Under the pieces are notes generated by a model. It worked only from the letters and a program-made list of their open reading frames with translations, was not told the origin of the DNA and ran no database searches. This document shows, piece after piece, positions 8,318 through 17,236 of a stretch of 64,000 nt of DNA. A program made the position numbers and the translations under genes. Positions within the stretch are counted from its first letter, which is position 1. Each line of letters starts with the position of its first letter. Source of the stretch: Virgibacillus dokdonensis (GTDB taxonomy: Bacteria; Bacillota; Bacilli; Bacillales; Amphibacillaceae); assembly GCF_900166595.1 (NCBI RefSeq), contig NZ_LT745763.1, forward strand, positions 884,969 to 948,968, given 5' to 3'.

Positions 8318-9517
8318 GTGAATAAAAAAATAATATCATTATATGTTACTGGTATTGGTTTTTCAGAGATAGGTAAGTGGGTTTTTTTGGTTGCAATAAA
8401 TTTAAAAGTCTTAGCAATATCAAATTCTCCTTTCTCTATAGCAATACTTTATTCTTTAACACCACTAAGTAGTTTATTAACAAACATATGGAGTGGAAGA
8501 GTTATAGATAGAATTGATAAAAAAATCATTCTCATGACAATTAATGTTTTGAGATCAATATTAATAATTATGGTGTTTTTCACAGATAATATTTATTTAA
8601 TTTATTTATTCGTTTTTTTTGTAGGAGTGGCGGGCGCGTTTTTTGGGCCGACATCTAATGTTTTCATCACAAATAACGTTCCTCAAGATTTTAGAAAGAA
8701 ATTTAACAGTATACTCTCCAGTGTAACTACTGGAGCTTTAATGACAGGACCCGCTTTGGCAGGAATTATTATAGCTGGTTACAATATTGACTTTGCAATA
8801 TTTATAACTAGCTTATTATTTTTAGTTTGTTCATTCTTTATATTTTTAATTCCAAACAATGAATCAAGGAAGGAAATAGAAAGAGTAGCATCAAGTAAAC
8901 TAGCAATTTTGTTAAGTGATTTTAGGACAGTAAGAGGGTATTTTATTGAAAACAAATATTTATTAAAAATTATTGTTTTGTTCAATGTGTCAATGGTATT
9001 AATTTTCTCCTTAGATTCTCAAGAGGCCACTTATATAAAGAATAATTTGCTTGCTACTGAAAGAGATTATGGATTATTGATGAGTTTAGCTGGAATAGGA
9101 TCAGTAGTCGGATCGATTGTTAGTACCTATACACCAAATAGTATAAGTATTAAACATTACTTAGGGATAGGTAGTATGCTAGGCTCTATAGGATATATAT
9201 TATTTTACAGCTCCCCTAATATTATAATAGCTGGAATCAGTTTTGTTGTTTTAGGTTTCTTTTTAGCATATGCTTCAATTGGATATATGACCTTCTTTCA
9301 AAATAATATTCCTAAAGAAGTAATGGGAAGAGTAGGAAGTGTTATTGCAATGATACAAGGAGCTTTTCAAATAATTATTACATTTATTATTGGTGTATTT
9401 TCTACGTTGATTTCTTTAAAGGTAACTACAGTTTTATTTTCATTAGTTGCATTAATTATAGCTATTAAACTATATTCTATTATCATGAATAGAAGTAATA
9501 AAGGTGTTATTTTTTGA
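8318..9517 (+). CDS. MFS transporter, probable pathway exporter, 399 aa
   Basis: Twelve hydrophobic segments with the MFS loop 2-3 signature (SGRVIDRIDKK) and a second-half helix pair near SLAGIGSVVGSIVS. The closest type is the MFS_3 / macrolide-efflux-like (MefA) group. It starts at GTG 8318, because the ATG at 8311 is followed by an in-frame stop; AAAGGAGA lies about 12 bases upstream. The position between pathway enzymes and the VOC gene suggests product export or self-resistance. Codon usage is as AT-rich as the neighbours. Confidence 0.9.
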   Translation: MNKKIISLYVTGIGFSEIGKWVFLVAINLKVLAISNSPFSIAILYSLTPLSSLLTNIWSGRVIDRIDKKIILMTINVLRSILIIMVFFTDNIYLIYLFVFFVGVAGAFFGPTSNVFITNNVPQDFRKKFNSILSSVTTGALMTGPALAGIIIAGYNIDFAIFITSLLFLVCSFFIFLIPNNESRKEIERVASSKLAILLSDFRTVRGYFIENKYLLKIIVLFNVSMVLIFSLDSQEATYIKNNLLATERDYGLLMSLAGIGSVVGSIVSTYTPNSISIKHYLGIGSMLGSIGYILFYSSPNIIIAGISFVVLGFFLAYASIGYMTFFQNNIPKEVMGRVGSVIAMIQGAFQIIITFIIGVFSTLISLKVTTVLFSLVALIIAIKLYSIIMNRSNKGVIF

Positions 9518-9552
9518 ATATAAATAAGAAAAATCAAAAGGGAGTGTATTTA

Positions 9553-9903
9553 ATGAATCCACTAGTAAAAAAAATTGATACAGTATTTATTCAAGTAGAT
9601 AATTTGGAAAATTCATTGAACTGGTACGAAAAAATTTTTAATCTTGAAATCGATTTTAGAGAAGATTACTATCTAGCATTAAAAGTTGGCGAAACTCCAC
9701 TTACATTAATCGAAACAGAAAACGTTACAACAAACAAATTAGATCATGCAATACTATACTTTTATTCGAAAAATATAGAAGACATATTTGATATTATAAA
9801 AAAGAATACGGAACATTATACGGAAATTAAATTTGAAGACGGAGTTTCTTTTTTTGAATTTAAAGATAACAGTGGTAATCCCTTGGGAATATGCTCATAT
9901 TAG
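9553..9903 (+). CDS. VOC (glyoxalase/bleomycin-resistance) family protein, 116 aa
   Basis: Single-chain VOC protein with two beta-alpha-beta-beta-beta repeats: IDTVFIQVDNLENSLNWYEKIF (as IDTVFIQVDN and LENSLNWYEKIF), then LDHAILYFYSKNIEDIFDII and FFEFKDNSGNPLGICSY at the end. The last block, with D-x-x-G-N, is the usual VOC ending. A TTG at 9514 opens the frame, but AAAGGGAGTG precedes the ATG at 9553 and fixes the start. Relatives act as metal enzymes or as drug-binding immunity proteins. Next to an exporter, an immunity role is plausible but unproven. A strong terminator follows. Confidence 0.85.
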   Translation: MNPLVKKIDTVFIQVDNLENSLNWYEKIFNLEIDFREDYYLALKVGETPLTLIETENVTTNKLDHAILYFYSKNIEDIFDIIKKNTEHYTEIKFEDGVSFFEFKDNSGNPLGICSY

Positions 9904-9925
9904 TGGTTTCATTTTTTTCTAGCTT

Positions 9926-9994
9926 ACTGATAGTTACAATTAATTTTTGCTTTTTAATTAGGCGAGATTAATTGTAACTATCAGTATTTTTTTT
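9926..9994 (+). terminator. Strong hairpin terminator after the VOC gene
   Basis: A 19-base arm (9926-9944) pairs perfectly with 9967-9985, followed by ATTTTTTTT. It ends the 6191-9903 gene run. Confidence 0.9.
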
Positions 9995-10050
9995 GAGTAT
10001 GAAATTATACTTTTTTGAGTGGATTAAGAATACCAAGAAATTACTGATAT

Positions 10051-10085
10051 TAATCAAAAAAACAATATAATATATTGTTTGATTA
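10051..10085. promoter_or_regulatory. Imperfect 35-bp inverted repeat upstream of the aminotransferase
   Basis: The arms TAATCAAA...ACAATATA and TATATTGTTTGATTA face each other about 35 bases before the aminotransferase start. There is no T-run, so it is more likely an operator or a promoter-proximal structure than a terminator. Confidence 0.35.
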
Positions 10086-10130
10086 ACCTATAATTGATTT
10101 AAATATAATTAAAAGGAGAAGGTGATTTTT

Positions 10131-11414
10131 TTGGATTATCATGTTTTACATCCATTTACATTGATGCCTGATATAACTAATTTAAGCGAGAAGGAAATAA
10201 ATAACAAATTAATAATATCAGAATCTTCAACTAGTTCGTGGATAAAGGATAAGAAAGGGGAGTTTTATTATAATATCAGTAATGCTGCTTTATCTTTAGG
10301 TTCTGGACAGGAAGATATAATAAATGCTGCTATTAAACAGTATAAAAAACTGTCAACAGGTACTTTATTTGCGCAAGGACATGATAAGGCTAATGAATTA
10401 GCAAGAAAATTAGTAGAAAAAATGCCAGATTATAATATGGCATTTTATTCAATTGATGGTACAGGAACAACTGAAACGGCTTTAAAAATTGCTAGGCAAC
10501 ATTTTTTATCCAAAGGTAAAACAAGAAAGAAAAAATATATTAGTCTAAATGGGGGATTTCATGGGAATAGCTATGGAAGTTTATCAGTAACAAATGTTGG
10601 ACTCCATGATCTATTTGGGCCAATCCTTAAAGGGATGCTTTCAGTTAACCCGCCAGTTTTTAATAGTGACGAGCAAGATTTAGAAATCGAGAAAAAGTGT
10701 AAAGAGTTACAAGACTTAATAGAGGATGAGAATTCAGAAACAATTGCAGCTATGATAATAGAACCGATTCAAGGTGTATCAGGTGTTCAAGTAATTCCAA
10801 AAAAATATCTACAAAAAGTTAGGGAACTAACAAAAAAACACGATATTTTATTAATTGTTGATGAAGTAACAACTGGTATTGGTAGGTTAGGGGATTGGAG
10901 CGCGAATGAATTAATGAATATTAATGGGGATATCGTAACGTTCTCAAAGAGTTTAACATCTGGATATTTTCCATTAGGAGTTACAATGATGAAACAAAAT
11001 ATTGCTGAGTCTTTTCTAGGTGAAAAAAATGGTGGCTTTCCTCATGGGTCTACTTTAAGTGGACATCCAGTAGGATGTGCAATAGGATTAGCAGTTATCA
11101 ATAAGATTGATGAGGAAAATCTGTTAGACAATGTACTCAAATATGAATACATTCTTAAATCAGAGTTGAAAAATAAGTTGGCACAAACTTCAAGTTTTAA
11201 AGAAATTAGAGGAAAAGGGCTAATGATAGGAATTGAGTTTTTTTCTGATAGTACTTTTTCTGAAAAATTTGTAAAGAATCTTTTAAATGAAGGATTATTA
11301 GGAACTTATGGTAATGGTACATTAATTATTTATCCCCCATTTAACTTAACTGAATTAGATGCTGAATTTATTATTGACTCAATTACGAAAGCAGCAATAT
11401 CAGCAAGTAATTGA
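10131..11414 (+). CDS. Class III PLP-dependent aminotransferase, 427 aa
   Basis: Fold-type I aminotransferase of class III (ornithine/omega-amino type). Visible motifs are SIDGTGTTETALKIARQH for phosphate binding, AMIIEPIQGVSGVQVIP, the PLP-ring aspartate in LIVDEVTTGIGRLGDW, and the Schiff-base lysine in TFSKSLTSGYFPLG. PHGSTLSGHPVGCAIG closes the cofactor site. The substrate could be an amino acid, an aldehyde or a pathway ketone. GTG at 10122 opens the frame, but AAAGGAG is only 3 bases before it and 12 before the TTG at 10131, so TTG is preferred. It stands alone between a terminator and IS debris and is the only aminotransferase in the island. Confidence 0.9.
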   Translation: MDYHVLHPFTLMPDITNLSEKEINNKLIISESSTSSWIKDKKGEFYYNISNAALSLGSGQEDIINAAIKQYKKLSTGTLFAQGHDKANELARKLVEKMPDYNMAFYSIDGTGTTETALKIARQHFLSKGKTRKKKYISLNGGFHGNSYGSLSVTNVGLHDLFGPILKGMLSVNPPVFNSDEQDLEIEKKCKELQDLIEDENSETIAAMIIEPIQGVSGVQVIPKKYLQKVRELTKKHDILLIVDEVTTGIGRLGDWSANELMNINGDIVTFSKSLTSGYFPLGVTMMKQNIAESFLGEKNGGFPHGSTLSGHPVGCAIGLAVINKIDEENLLDNVLKYEYILKSELKNKLAQTSSFKEIRGKGLMIGIEFFSDSTFSEKFVKNLLNEGLLGTYGNGTLIIYPPFNLTELDAEFIIDSITKAAISASN

Positions 11415-11606
11415 TATCATAGTAAATCTATAATTGATTGCTATTATATTAATAACCTTTAACTTTGCAATTTTCAAAAGTAAGCGGGAAATAATATGAC
11501 GCCATGACAAATAGCCCTAAAAGGAGTAAACTTTTCGTAAAGATGCTCTATTAGGGCTATTATGCTCGTTTTATATATTTTGAAAGTGGCTTCACCTTGG
11601 CAATAA

Positions 11607-11966
11607 TCACTGGCTTTCCAGCTGGCGTTGTTGTAACCGTTCCTTTGGAGATAAAGTTTTCCATTTTCTTTCCAGCTTAAAAAGCTGGTCACAGTAATGG
11701 ACGCCAACGGCGCCTTGTCTGTTTGGATCATTGGTCTCTAAAAACTTTCTCCGAACATGTTCCCAACACGTTTGAAGCTGCCCTTTAAGAAAGGTTTCTG
11801 CTATTTCAAACCGGCGTGTCTCGGAAGAATGATAAAGAGTAATGGGATGTTTTGCGGTTGCTGCTGTGCGAAATAACCATATTCTTTCATCGGTTATAGC
11901 TAGCTTTTTGTCTACCCGGCGTAATTTTGTAGGTCGTTTCATCAGCTTCTTTTCCAATTCTGTCAA
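11607..11966 (-). pseudogene. IS66 transposase fragment (TnpC)
   Basis: An internal piece of an IS66 transposase. TCWEHVRRKFLE matches the conserved CWAHVRRxF block, followed by the linker YCDQLFKLERKWKTLSPKER seen in intact copies (YCDDLYQLERQFKHLSPSER in copy 1). The catalytic acidic motifs and the C-terminus are absent. Confidence 0.85.
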
Positions 11967-12086
11967 CGCATTAACCCCAGTGTCTAAACAATTTCTTTTA
12001 TCGTACTACATTTTATTAAAAAGGGAAGAAAAATAAAAAAAGATTTCTCTCCTCCATGATTAAGTGAGGACACCTAATTTGGCAGG

Positions 12087-12314
12087 TTAAATTTTTTGTT
12101 TTTGATAGATGTAGAATCCATCGAATAGCCACTCGATTTGTTTTGATGTCAGTTTTTCAACTCTTCTCCCGCAGAATAAGAAAACAGATTCGTCTAAAAG
12201 ATCCAATTGAAATTGACTGGTGATTACGGAAGCCAGACCATCAATGCCTTTGCGAAGATCTGTATAGCCACAGACTAAATAACAATTTTTCATCTGGGAG
12301 AAGTCAACGAGCAT
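12087..12314 (-). pseudogene. IS66 TnpB fragment with internal deletion
   Basis: Begins with CYLVCGYTDLRKGIDGLASV, the TnpB signature, and jumps from SVFLFCGRRVEKL to the C-terminal IEWLFDGFYI. It has thus lost the central aromatic segment: 75 aa instead of about 117. Confidence 0.85.
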
Positions 12315-12486
12315 GGCGGCACACCTCCTTTATCAAGGCTACTGCCAAAGATTCCTGACAACCTTCCAAAATCGTTACATGCAGAGCGTGGCAAGAAACT
12401 TCTGCCACAGGATTTGCAGGTATAGAAGAAGGTGTTGTTGGGATTGTTACGAGAACAATCGGGTTTTCCTTCATAAAAACCTCCAT
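12304..12486 (-). pseudogene. IS66 TnpA-like remnant
   Basis: A short frame upstream of and overlapping the tnpB fragment. MEVFMKENPIVLVTIPT resembles the basic-plus-valine start of small TnpA proteins (compare KLTIVPVTLH in copy 1). The rest is not conserved. Assigned mainly by position. Confidence 0.45.
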
Positions 12487-12559
12487 CTCGACTCGCTCCG
12501 CTCCTCGAGTCAAATAGTAATGAAAACGAATGCGGATTTTCGTTTATAATAGAGTTAGG

Positions 12560-12765
12560 AGAGGCACACTACAAAGCACGGTGAGGTGAGTTGTAAGAAA
12601 CCTCGAATGTTTGAACCAGCATAAAAACCAGTGTAAGGTTGGGGCTCTCAAGCGCAAATGAGTGGATTAGAGTCCGCACACTAATCATTGTTTTAACAAA
12701 TCCTGTTAAATGCTGCCCCGATCAGTCACTGCCTCTTCGCTACCTATAGAAAGGAGCGAAGTCCC
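12560..12765 (+). ncRNA. Structured leader of an IS110 element, candidate bridge RNA
   Basis: About 200 bases without a gene lie between the IS66 relic and the IS110 transposase. In the IS110 group the long noncoding left end is known to give a bridge RNA that pairs with target and donor DNA. This stretch has short complementary segments and ends at the ribosome site GAAAGGAGCG. No loop assignment was attempted; this is a family-based expectation. Confidence 0.4.
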
Positions 12766-14046
12766 ATGAAAGTCGTGTATCCCGTTTGTTGTGGTATTGA
12801 TGTGCACAAACGCTTCTTAATTGCGACCATCATTACCACCAAAGCTGATGAGTTAACACCACACTATCAAAGGAAACGATTTTCAACGTTTAATAACCAG
12901 ATTCTAGCATTGAAAAACTGGTTATTGGAACACAACTGTTACGATGTCTGTATGGAAAGTACCGGGAAATATTGGGTCCCCGTTTCCAATTTACTTGAAG
13001 GTGAGATGAATATTACCATTGCGAATCCAAAATGGGTTCGTGCAGTAAAAGGAAATAAAGATGATAAAAAGGACTCCAAATGGATTGCCGAACTTTTCCG
13101 TATGGGTTTAGTCAGAGGCAGCTTTATTCCCACGAAAGATATTTGAGTATTTCGAGAATTTACACGCTACCGCACTCGCTTAATTAGCCATCGTTCCAGT
13201 GAGAAGAATCGACTCCAAAACGCATTTACCGTTGGGAATGTTGCGATGGACTCCGTCGTTTCTGATATGTTTGGTGTTAGCTCGAAGAAAGTCCGAGATT
13301 ACCTCATTTCAACCGATAAATTTAATCCTGATCACGTCCTTTCTTTACTTCACAGTCGTATGCAATCAAAAGGACAAGAATTAATTGAATCCATTGAGGG
13401 TTACAGCTTTACACCAGAATAAATTATACGGATTCAACTCATCGAAAGACACAAAACATATCTCGATTATTCCATTGAGCTTCTAGATTATCAGCTGGAT
13501 GAGATGATTAAACCATATAACCCAGCTGTTCAGCTTTTAGAAACGATCCCAGGAATTCGTCGTCAATCAGCGATTCAGATTATCTCAGAAATCGGTGTGG
13601 ACATGTCGCAATTTTCCTCTTCCAAAAGACTCTGTTCTTGGGCTGGACTTGCCCCAAGCAGTAATGAATCGGCTGGAAAAAAGAAATCAGTCAAAATTTC
13701 ACGAGCAGGTGTTTATCTCAAACCAGCACTTGTCCAGTGTGCTCATGCGGCAGTTAAATCAACGGAAAACCAGCCATATTACCGCAAGAAATATGAACGC
13801 ATCTACAAACGGCGTGGGAAGAAACGTGCCATTATTGCGATTGCCCGTATGATACTCACGGCAATCTACCATATGCTTTCCACAGGTGAAATATGGAATC
13901 CAACTGATTTGTACAAAATGGATATGCCAGTCAATTTAGTGCAGAAACAGAAGGAAAAAGCAATCAAACAGGCGACAAGACTATTAATTGTAGAAGGGTT
14001 CTTACCTAAAGATTTTGCCAAGGAAGAACAGTCATCTACAGGTTAA
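12766..14046 (+). pseudogene. IS110-family transposase with two in-frame stops
   Basis: One continuous frame encodes an IS110 DEDD transposase of about 426 aa, interrupted by TGA at 13144-13146 and TAA at 13420-13422. The N-terminal RuvC-like part has CGIDVHKRFLIATI with the first Asp, YDVCMESTGKYWVP with the Glu, and KGNKDDKKDSKWIAELFRMG with the later Asp residues. The C-terminal Transposase_20 part has IPGIRRQSAIQIISEIG and SWAGLAPSSNESAGKKKS, including the nucleophilic serine region. Both stops look like simple C-to-T changes (CGA to TGA, CAA to TAA). The element is therefore inactive unless rescued in trans. Confidence 0.9.
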
Positions 14047-14238
14047 TAAACAGATAATCACCATAAAAAGTGCATTTTTTTTATGGTTTATTTGGTGTGC
14101 CTTCTGAAATATTTTACATAGAAGTTTCCACTGATTTTGTTTTCACACTAAAACTACCTCTTGTTACTGGGTAACTCCAAGTATAGAGGTAGTTCCGTTA
14201 TAATAAAATTCGGTCTATTATTTTCCTGCTTACTTATT

Positions 14239-14275
14239 AAAAGGCGATTCTCAAAAAAAGAATCGCCTTTTACAA
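14239..14275. terminator. Bidirectional terminator between the IS110 relic and the cupin gene
   Basis: AAAAGGCGATTCT pairs with AGAATCGCCTTTT (about 14239-14271). It has T-rich sequence on the plus side and A-rich sequence on the minus side, so it can stop transcripts from both convergent directions. It lies about 20 bases after the cupin stop. Confidence 0.85.
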
Positions 14276-14294
14276 ATAATACATCTATTTAATT

Positions 14295-14627
14295 TTAATC
14301 TTCACCAATTATTTCAATATCATTTTCTATAATACTTAAGAAAGTTACCCCTGTTTTAGTTGATACAGTGTGTATTTCTCCTGAACCAGCAGTTAGAAAG
14401 TCTCCTTTTACTAATTTTTTACCATCTACAATCATTTCCCCTTCTAACACATAAGCGTATTCTCGTCCTGGATGATCATGTTTAGGAATATAACCGTTAG
14501 GACCGAAACGTACAATAATAGCTTGTTTATGGGTGGATTCAGTTTTTTCATTCCAAAGAAATCTATATTCCGAGTTTTTGAAACCTCCTTCTTTCCATTC
14601 TGTGTCCTCTTTATGAATAATTGGCAT
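14295..14627 (-). CDS. Small cupin (ChrR-like) protein, 110 aa
   Basis: Single-domain cupin. Motif 1 is YIPKHDHPGREYAYVLEGEM, with the two histidines and the glutamate of the metal site. Motif 2 ends in KGDFLTAGSGEIHTVST, with the last histidine. Length and motifs fit metal-binding cupins such as the ChrR cupin domain or small dioxygenase-like proteins. The ATG follows GGAGG. It is the only minus-strand gene within the island apart from IS genes, and its codon use matches that of the island. The role is unknown: it could be an enzyme acting on the product or unrelated cargo. Confidence 0.85.
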   Translation of the reverse strand: MPIIHKEDTEWKEGGFKNSEYRFLWNEKTESTHKQAIIVRFGPNGYIPKHDHPGREYAYVLEGEMIVDGKKLVKGDFLTAGSGEIHTVSTKTGVTFLSIIENDIEIIGED

Positions 14628-14847
14628 TTATCATATCCTCCAATCTAAATTTTATAAAACAATTTTATAATTATTTCGCCTATTAAACTCGGGTAATATT
14701 GATTTATTTTGACAATTTTATACGAATTATTCAAAAAAATAAAAAAAAGCATAGGATATGTAAATAAAACCCGTAGTCATATTTATATGTAGATTTATAC
14801 TTATTATATAAATAAAAAATCTTAAAATGTGCTTGAGGAGGATGTTT

Positions 14848-15486
14848 ATGGATATTCTGGTTGGTATTCATCAGTATAGTTCCACTACTTATGCTAATGA
14901 TTTAATGCATGAGGACATTCCAGATAACGCTAAAACGAAGAAAATAAGTGATTTTAAAACTCTTCTTATGTACACAAAAGAAAAGGTATACGATTTAATT
15001 GTAATTCTTACTAAGCAAGCCTCTTTACCTTGTAATTGGAATTTAGAAAAAATACATCCAGAATCTCCACCCTCAATTATGATTATAACTAATTTCAATT
15101 GTAATAGTTCAATTCTCATTGAATCTTTTCTACAATCCATTTTTGGTTTTGGATTTATAGAAGAAAAAAACTCAATAGTAAAAGACTCATTGAAGTATAT
15201 ATCTGAGAACTTATGTGAAAGTGAACTATCATTAGAAAAAGTAGCAAGTAAATTTTATTTAAATAAATCTCATTACTCAAGAGTATTTAAAGAGAAAGTA
15301 GGGGTAGGTTTTAAAACTTATGTAATTCAAAAAAGGATTGAGAAGGCTAAAATACTATTACAACATAATTATTCAGTAACAGATGTTTGTTTTACAATTG
15401 GGTATAATGATCTTACACATTTTTCTAGAACATTTAAAAAAATTGTAGGAATTAGTCCGTCAGAATATCGACGTAGAGCCAGATAA
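14848..15486 (+). CDS. AraC-family transcriptional regulator (AraC-2), 212 aa
   Basis: Paralogue of the regulator at 4055, with the same architecture. It has an N-terminal region of about 110 residues of unknown type, then the AraC double helix-turn-helix (LSLEKVASKFYLNKSHYSRV, FKEKVGVGFKTYVIQKRIEK, SVTDVCFTIGYNDLTHFSRT) and the final SPSEYRR. GAGGAGG at 14835-14841 fixes the ATG at 14848; the frame can be opened at 14827 without a site. The ACP gene follows after 30 bases, so this regulator heads the polyketide half of the island. Two paralogous regulators at the heads of two gene sets suggest either a dual activator pair or an old tandem duplication. Confidence 0.92.
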   Translation: MDILVGIHQYSSTTYANDLMHEDIPDNAKTKKISDFKTLLMYTKEKVYDLIVILTKQASLPCNWNLEKIHPESPPSIMIITNFNCNSSILIESFLQSIFGFGFIEEKNSIVKDSLKYISENLCESELSLEKVASKFYLNKSHYSRVFKEKVGVGFKTYVIQKRIEKAKILLQHNYSVTDVCFTIGYNDLTHFSRTFKKIVGISPSEYRRRAR

Positions 15487-15516
15487 ACTAAAATGATATA
15501 GTGGGAGGAATAACTA

Positions 15517-15750
15517 ATGGTAATGGAAAATAAAAAGAACGCAATCGTTAGTTTAGTACAGGAGTTTGTGGAGTTTCGAATTGAAGAAAGTCATTTTAAT
15601 GAACCTTTTGATAGTTTAGGTGTTGATTCATTGATGATGTTAGAAGTAGCGGTGGATATTGAGAGAGATTTTGACATTCATATTTCTGATGAAGATTTAT
15701 CAGAAATTTCTACTCTATCTGATTTGATAGAGATAATAAATAAAGGATAA
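15517..15750 (+). CDS. Discrete acyl carrier protein, 77 aa
   Basis: Type II acyl carrier protein. The phosphopantetheine serine is Ser38 in FDSLGVDSLMMLEV, followed by the acidic helix III region ISDEDLSEISTLSDLIEII. Length is standard. The ribosome site GGGAGGAAT is good, and a second ATG two codons in is possible. It would carry the growing chain for the ketosynthases at 20694 and 23390. No phosphopantetheinyl transferase lies in the island; the one at 44398 or a genomic AcpS would have to load it. Confidence 0.95.
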   Translation: MVMENKKNAIVSLVQEFVEFRIEESHFNEPFDSLGVDSLMMLEVAVDIERDFDIHISDEDLSEISTLSDLIEIINKG

Positions 15751-15764
15751 ACCTTATATAAATT

Positions 15765-16754
15765 ATGGTAAAAAAACTATTATTTTATAAAATCATTATT
15801 TTGACAATTATATTTTCAATTTTTTATTTTATTTCAAGAGGAGGAAGATTAAAACTTCGCTATTTATTTTTAATTCGATATTGGAAAATACTTTATTCAT
15901 TCTTTTCTGGAGTTGTATTAACTTTGAAAGTAAAAGACATGAATAAACTAAATGTAAAGTTGAATACAAAATTCTCTCCATTTTATAGAGGGTTCGCCTT
16001 TGAAGGAGCTGGTCTTGGAATAGCAATTCTTGCATTTAGTTTGGAGAAAGGAAAAAGCTTTGAAGAAATGACTAAACAGCTCTCTAAAAAGTCAATATAT
16101 CAGTATTATGTAGGATTAGGATGGTTTTTATGGTTTCTATATGGAAGAAAAAAAGGGAAATATGAATTATGGTTAAAACAAATAGATTTAAGACATGGAA
16201 TAATTCTATTTGATGGAGTTGGTTTTAGTTCTTGTTTTAAATTATATAAAAGTAATCCTCAAGTTATCAACAACTTTAAAAACTTTAATAATAATCAACA
16301 AAGGGTTTGTTACCAAGGTTTTGGTAGAAGTTTATGGTTTATTTCAAGATTTGATATCATTTATGTTAATAAAGAAATTGAAAAAGTAGATTTACAGTTT
16401 CAAGAAGATGTTTATAGCGGAGTTGGAATTGCAGTAGCTTATAGTTGGTTTGATAGAATTGAACAAGCTTTTATGCTGTTAGATAAAGTTCCGGAAGAAT
16501 TTAAAGGTCCTTTTTGTCAAGGTATGGCTTTTGGATATGAGGCAAGAAGATTACAAGATGAAGCGCTATGGAATAAGCACATAAAAGCAATAAATAAGTC
16601 GACTAGACAAACAATCTTAAAATGGCTTTTTGTTTTAAAACATACTGAAATAACTGTTGCTAATGAAAAAGAAAAAGATAATTTCTATCTAGAATGGGTA
16701 GATCTTTTAAGAGAAAATATATATATAAAAAGATTCAATAGTAAGAAAAATTGA
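15765..16754 (+). CDS. DUF1702 (UnbL-like) protein, 329 aa
   Basis: The family is recognised from its repeated glycine-aromatic motifs: FYRGFAFEGAGLGIAILAF, YYVGLGWFLWFLYGRKKG, LFDGVGFSSCFKL, CYQGFGRSLWFISRF, YSGVGIAVAYSWF and FCQGMAFGYEARR. These look like six iterations of one repeat unit. An N-terminal hydrophobic segment (residues 3-24) probably anchors it in the membrane. DUF1702 proteins are the UnbL members of enediyne clusters; their biochemical role is not established. It starts 14 bases after the ACP gene and is surely cotranscribed with it. Finding it with the UnbU- and UnbV-like genes downstream makes the assignment firm. Confidence 0.88.
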   Translation: MVKKLLFYKIIILTIIFSIFYFISRGGRLKLRYLFLIRYWKILYSFFSGVVLTLKVKDMNKLNVKLNTKFSPFYRGFAFEGAGLGIAILAFSLEKGKSFEEMTKQLSKKSIYQYYVGLGWFLWFLYGRKKGKYELWLKQIDLRHGIILFDGVGFSSCFKLYKSNPQVINNFKNFNNNQQRVCYQGFGRSLWFISRFDIIYVNKEIEKVDLQFQEDVYSGVGIAVAYSWFDRIEQAFMLLDKVPEEFKGPFCQGMAFGYEARRLQDEALWNKHIKAINKSTRQTILKWLFVLKHTEITVANEKEKDNFYLEWVDLLRENIYIKRFNSKKN

Positions 16755-17236
16755 GATATTGAATGGGAACGTTAGAGTGAGCAGCTGCAGTAAGGAGAGC
16801 TGTGATTATTTTCCTATTATCCAGAGTAAATATCTTGGTCTGCACCATTGAATCTCTAGATTTTTTATTAACTTCTGGATTGATAGATCAATTTATTTGC
16901 ATAAATAGAAAAGTATTGGATATGGAGAAATAGGTATGGTTTAGAATTTCATATTAGTATTAGTGATGTTTAATTTTAATACCTAGTTGAAGTCGTTATT
17001 TGAAGTTTTAAAAAATTGGTAGCTTATAGAGAAAATCTAATTACACTCTATAAGCTTTTTTGCTGATAAGTACCTTAAGAAGAGTAGCGGTATAATGTCA
17101 AGCACTGATAAAAAAACTTGCTGCCTTAGCTTCAATACAGTTAAAAAAGACAATAGAAAACTAAACCCACCCTAATTAGTTTATATTTAATTCCATTTAA
17201 ACTAATTAATAAGTGAAGAGAAAGCGTGATAAAAAT
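16755..17236. other. Gap after the DUF1702 gene
   Basis: No gene was recognised. The only structure seen is the hairpin terminator at 17021-17061. The right end abuts the IS110 relic on the minus strand. Confidence 0.6.
17021..17061 (+). terminator. Terminator downstream of the DUF1702 gene
   Basis: AGCTTATAGAG (17021-17031) pairs with CTCTATAAGCT (17046-17056), followed by TTTTT. It lies about 270 bases after the stop codon. Confidence 0.75.

Larger units (their letters stand above)
11480..12513 (-). mobile_element. Degenerate IS66-family remnant
   Basis: An IS66-like tip (GTAAGCGGG) at 11480 is followed on the minus strand by broken pieces of tnpC, tnpB and tnpA in the correct order. Most of tnpC is missing, so the relic is about 1 kb rather than 2.4 kb. 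No right tip was found; an IS110-type element begins just beyond. It splits the island between the aminotransferase and the cupin gene. Confidence 0.8.

Noticed and set aside
13144..13146. TGA in the IS110 frame as possible recoding (selenocysteine or read-through)
   Set aside because: A second in-frame stop (TAA at 13420) and the C-to-T nature of both changes point to simple decay.
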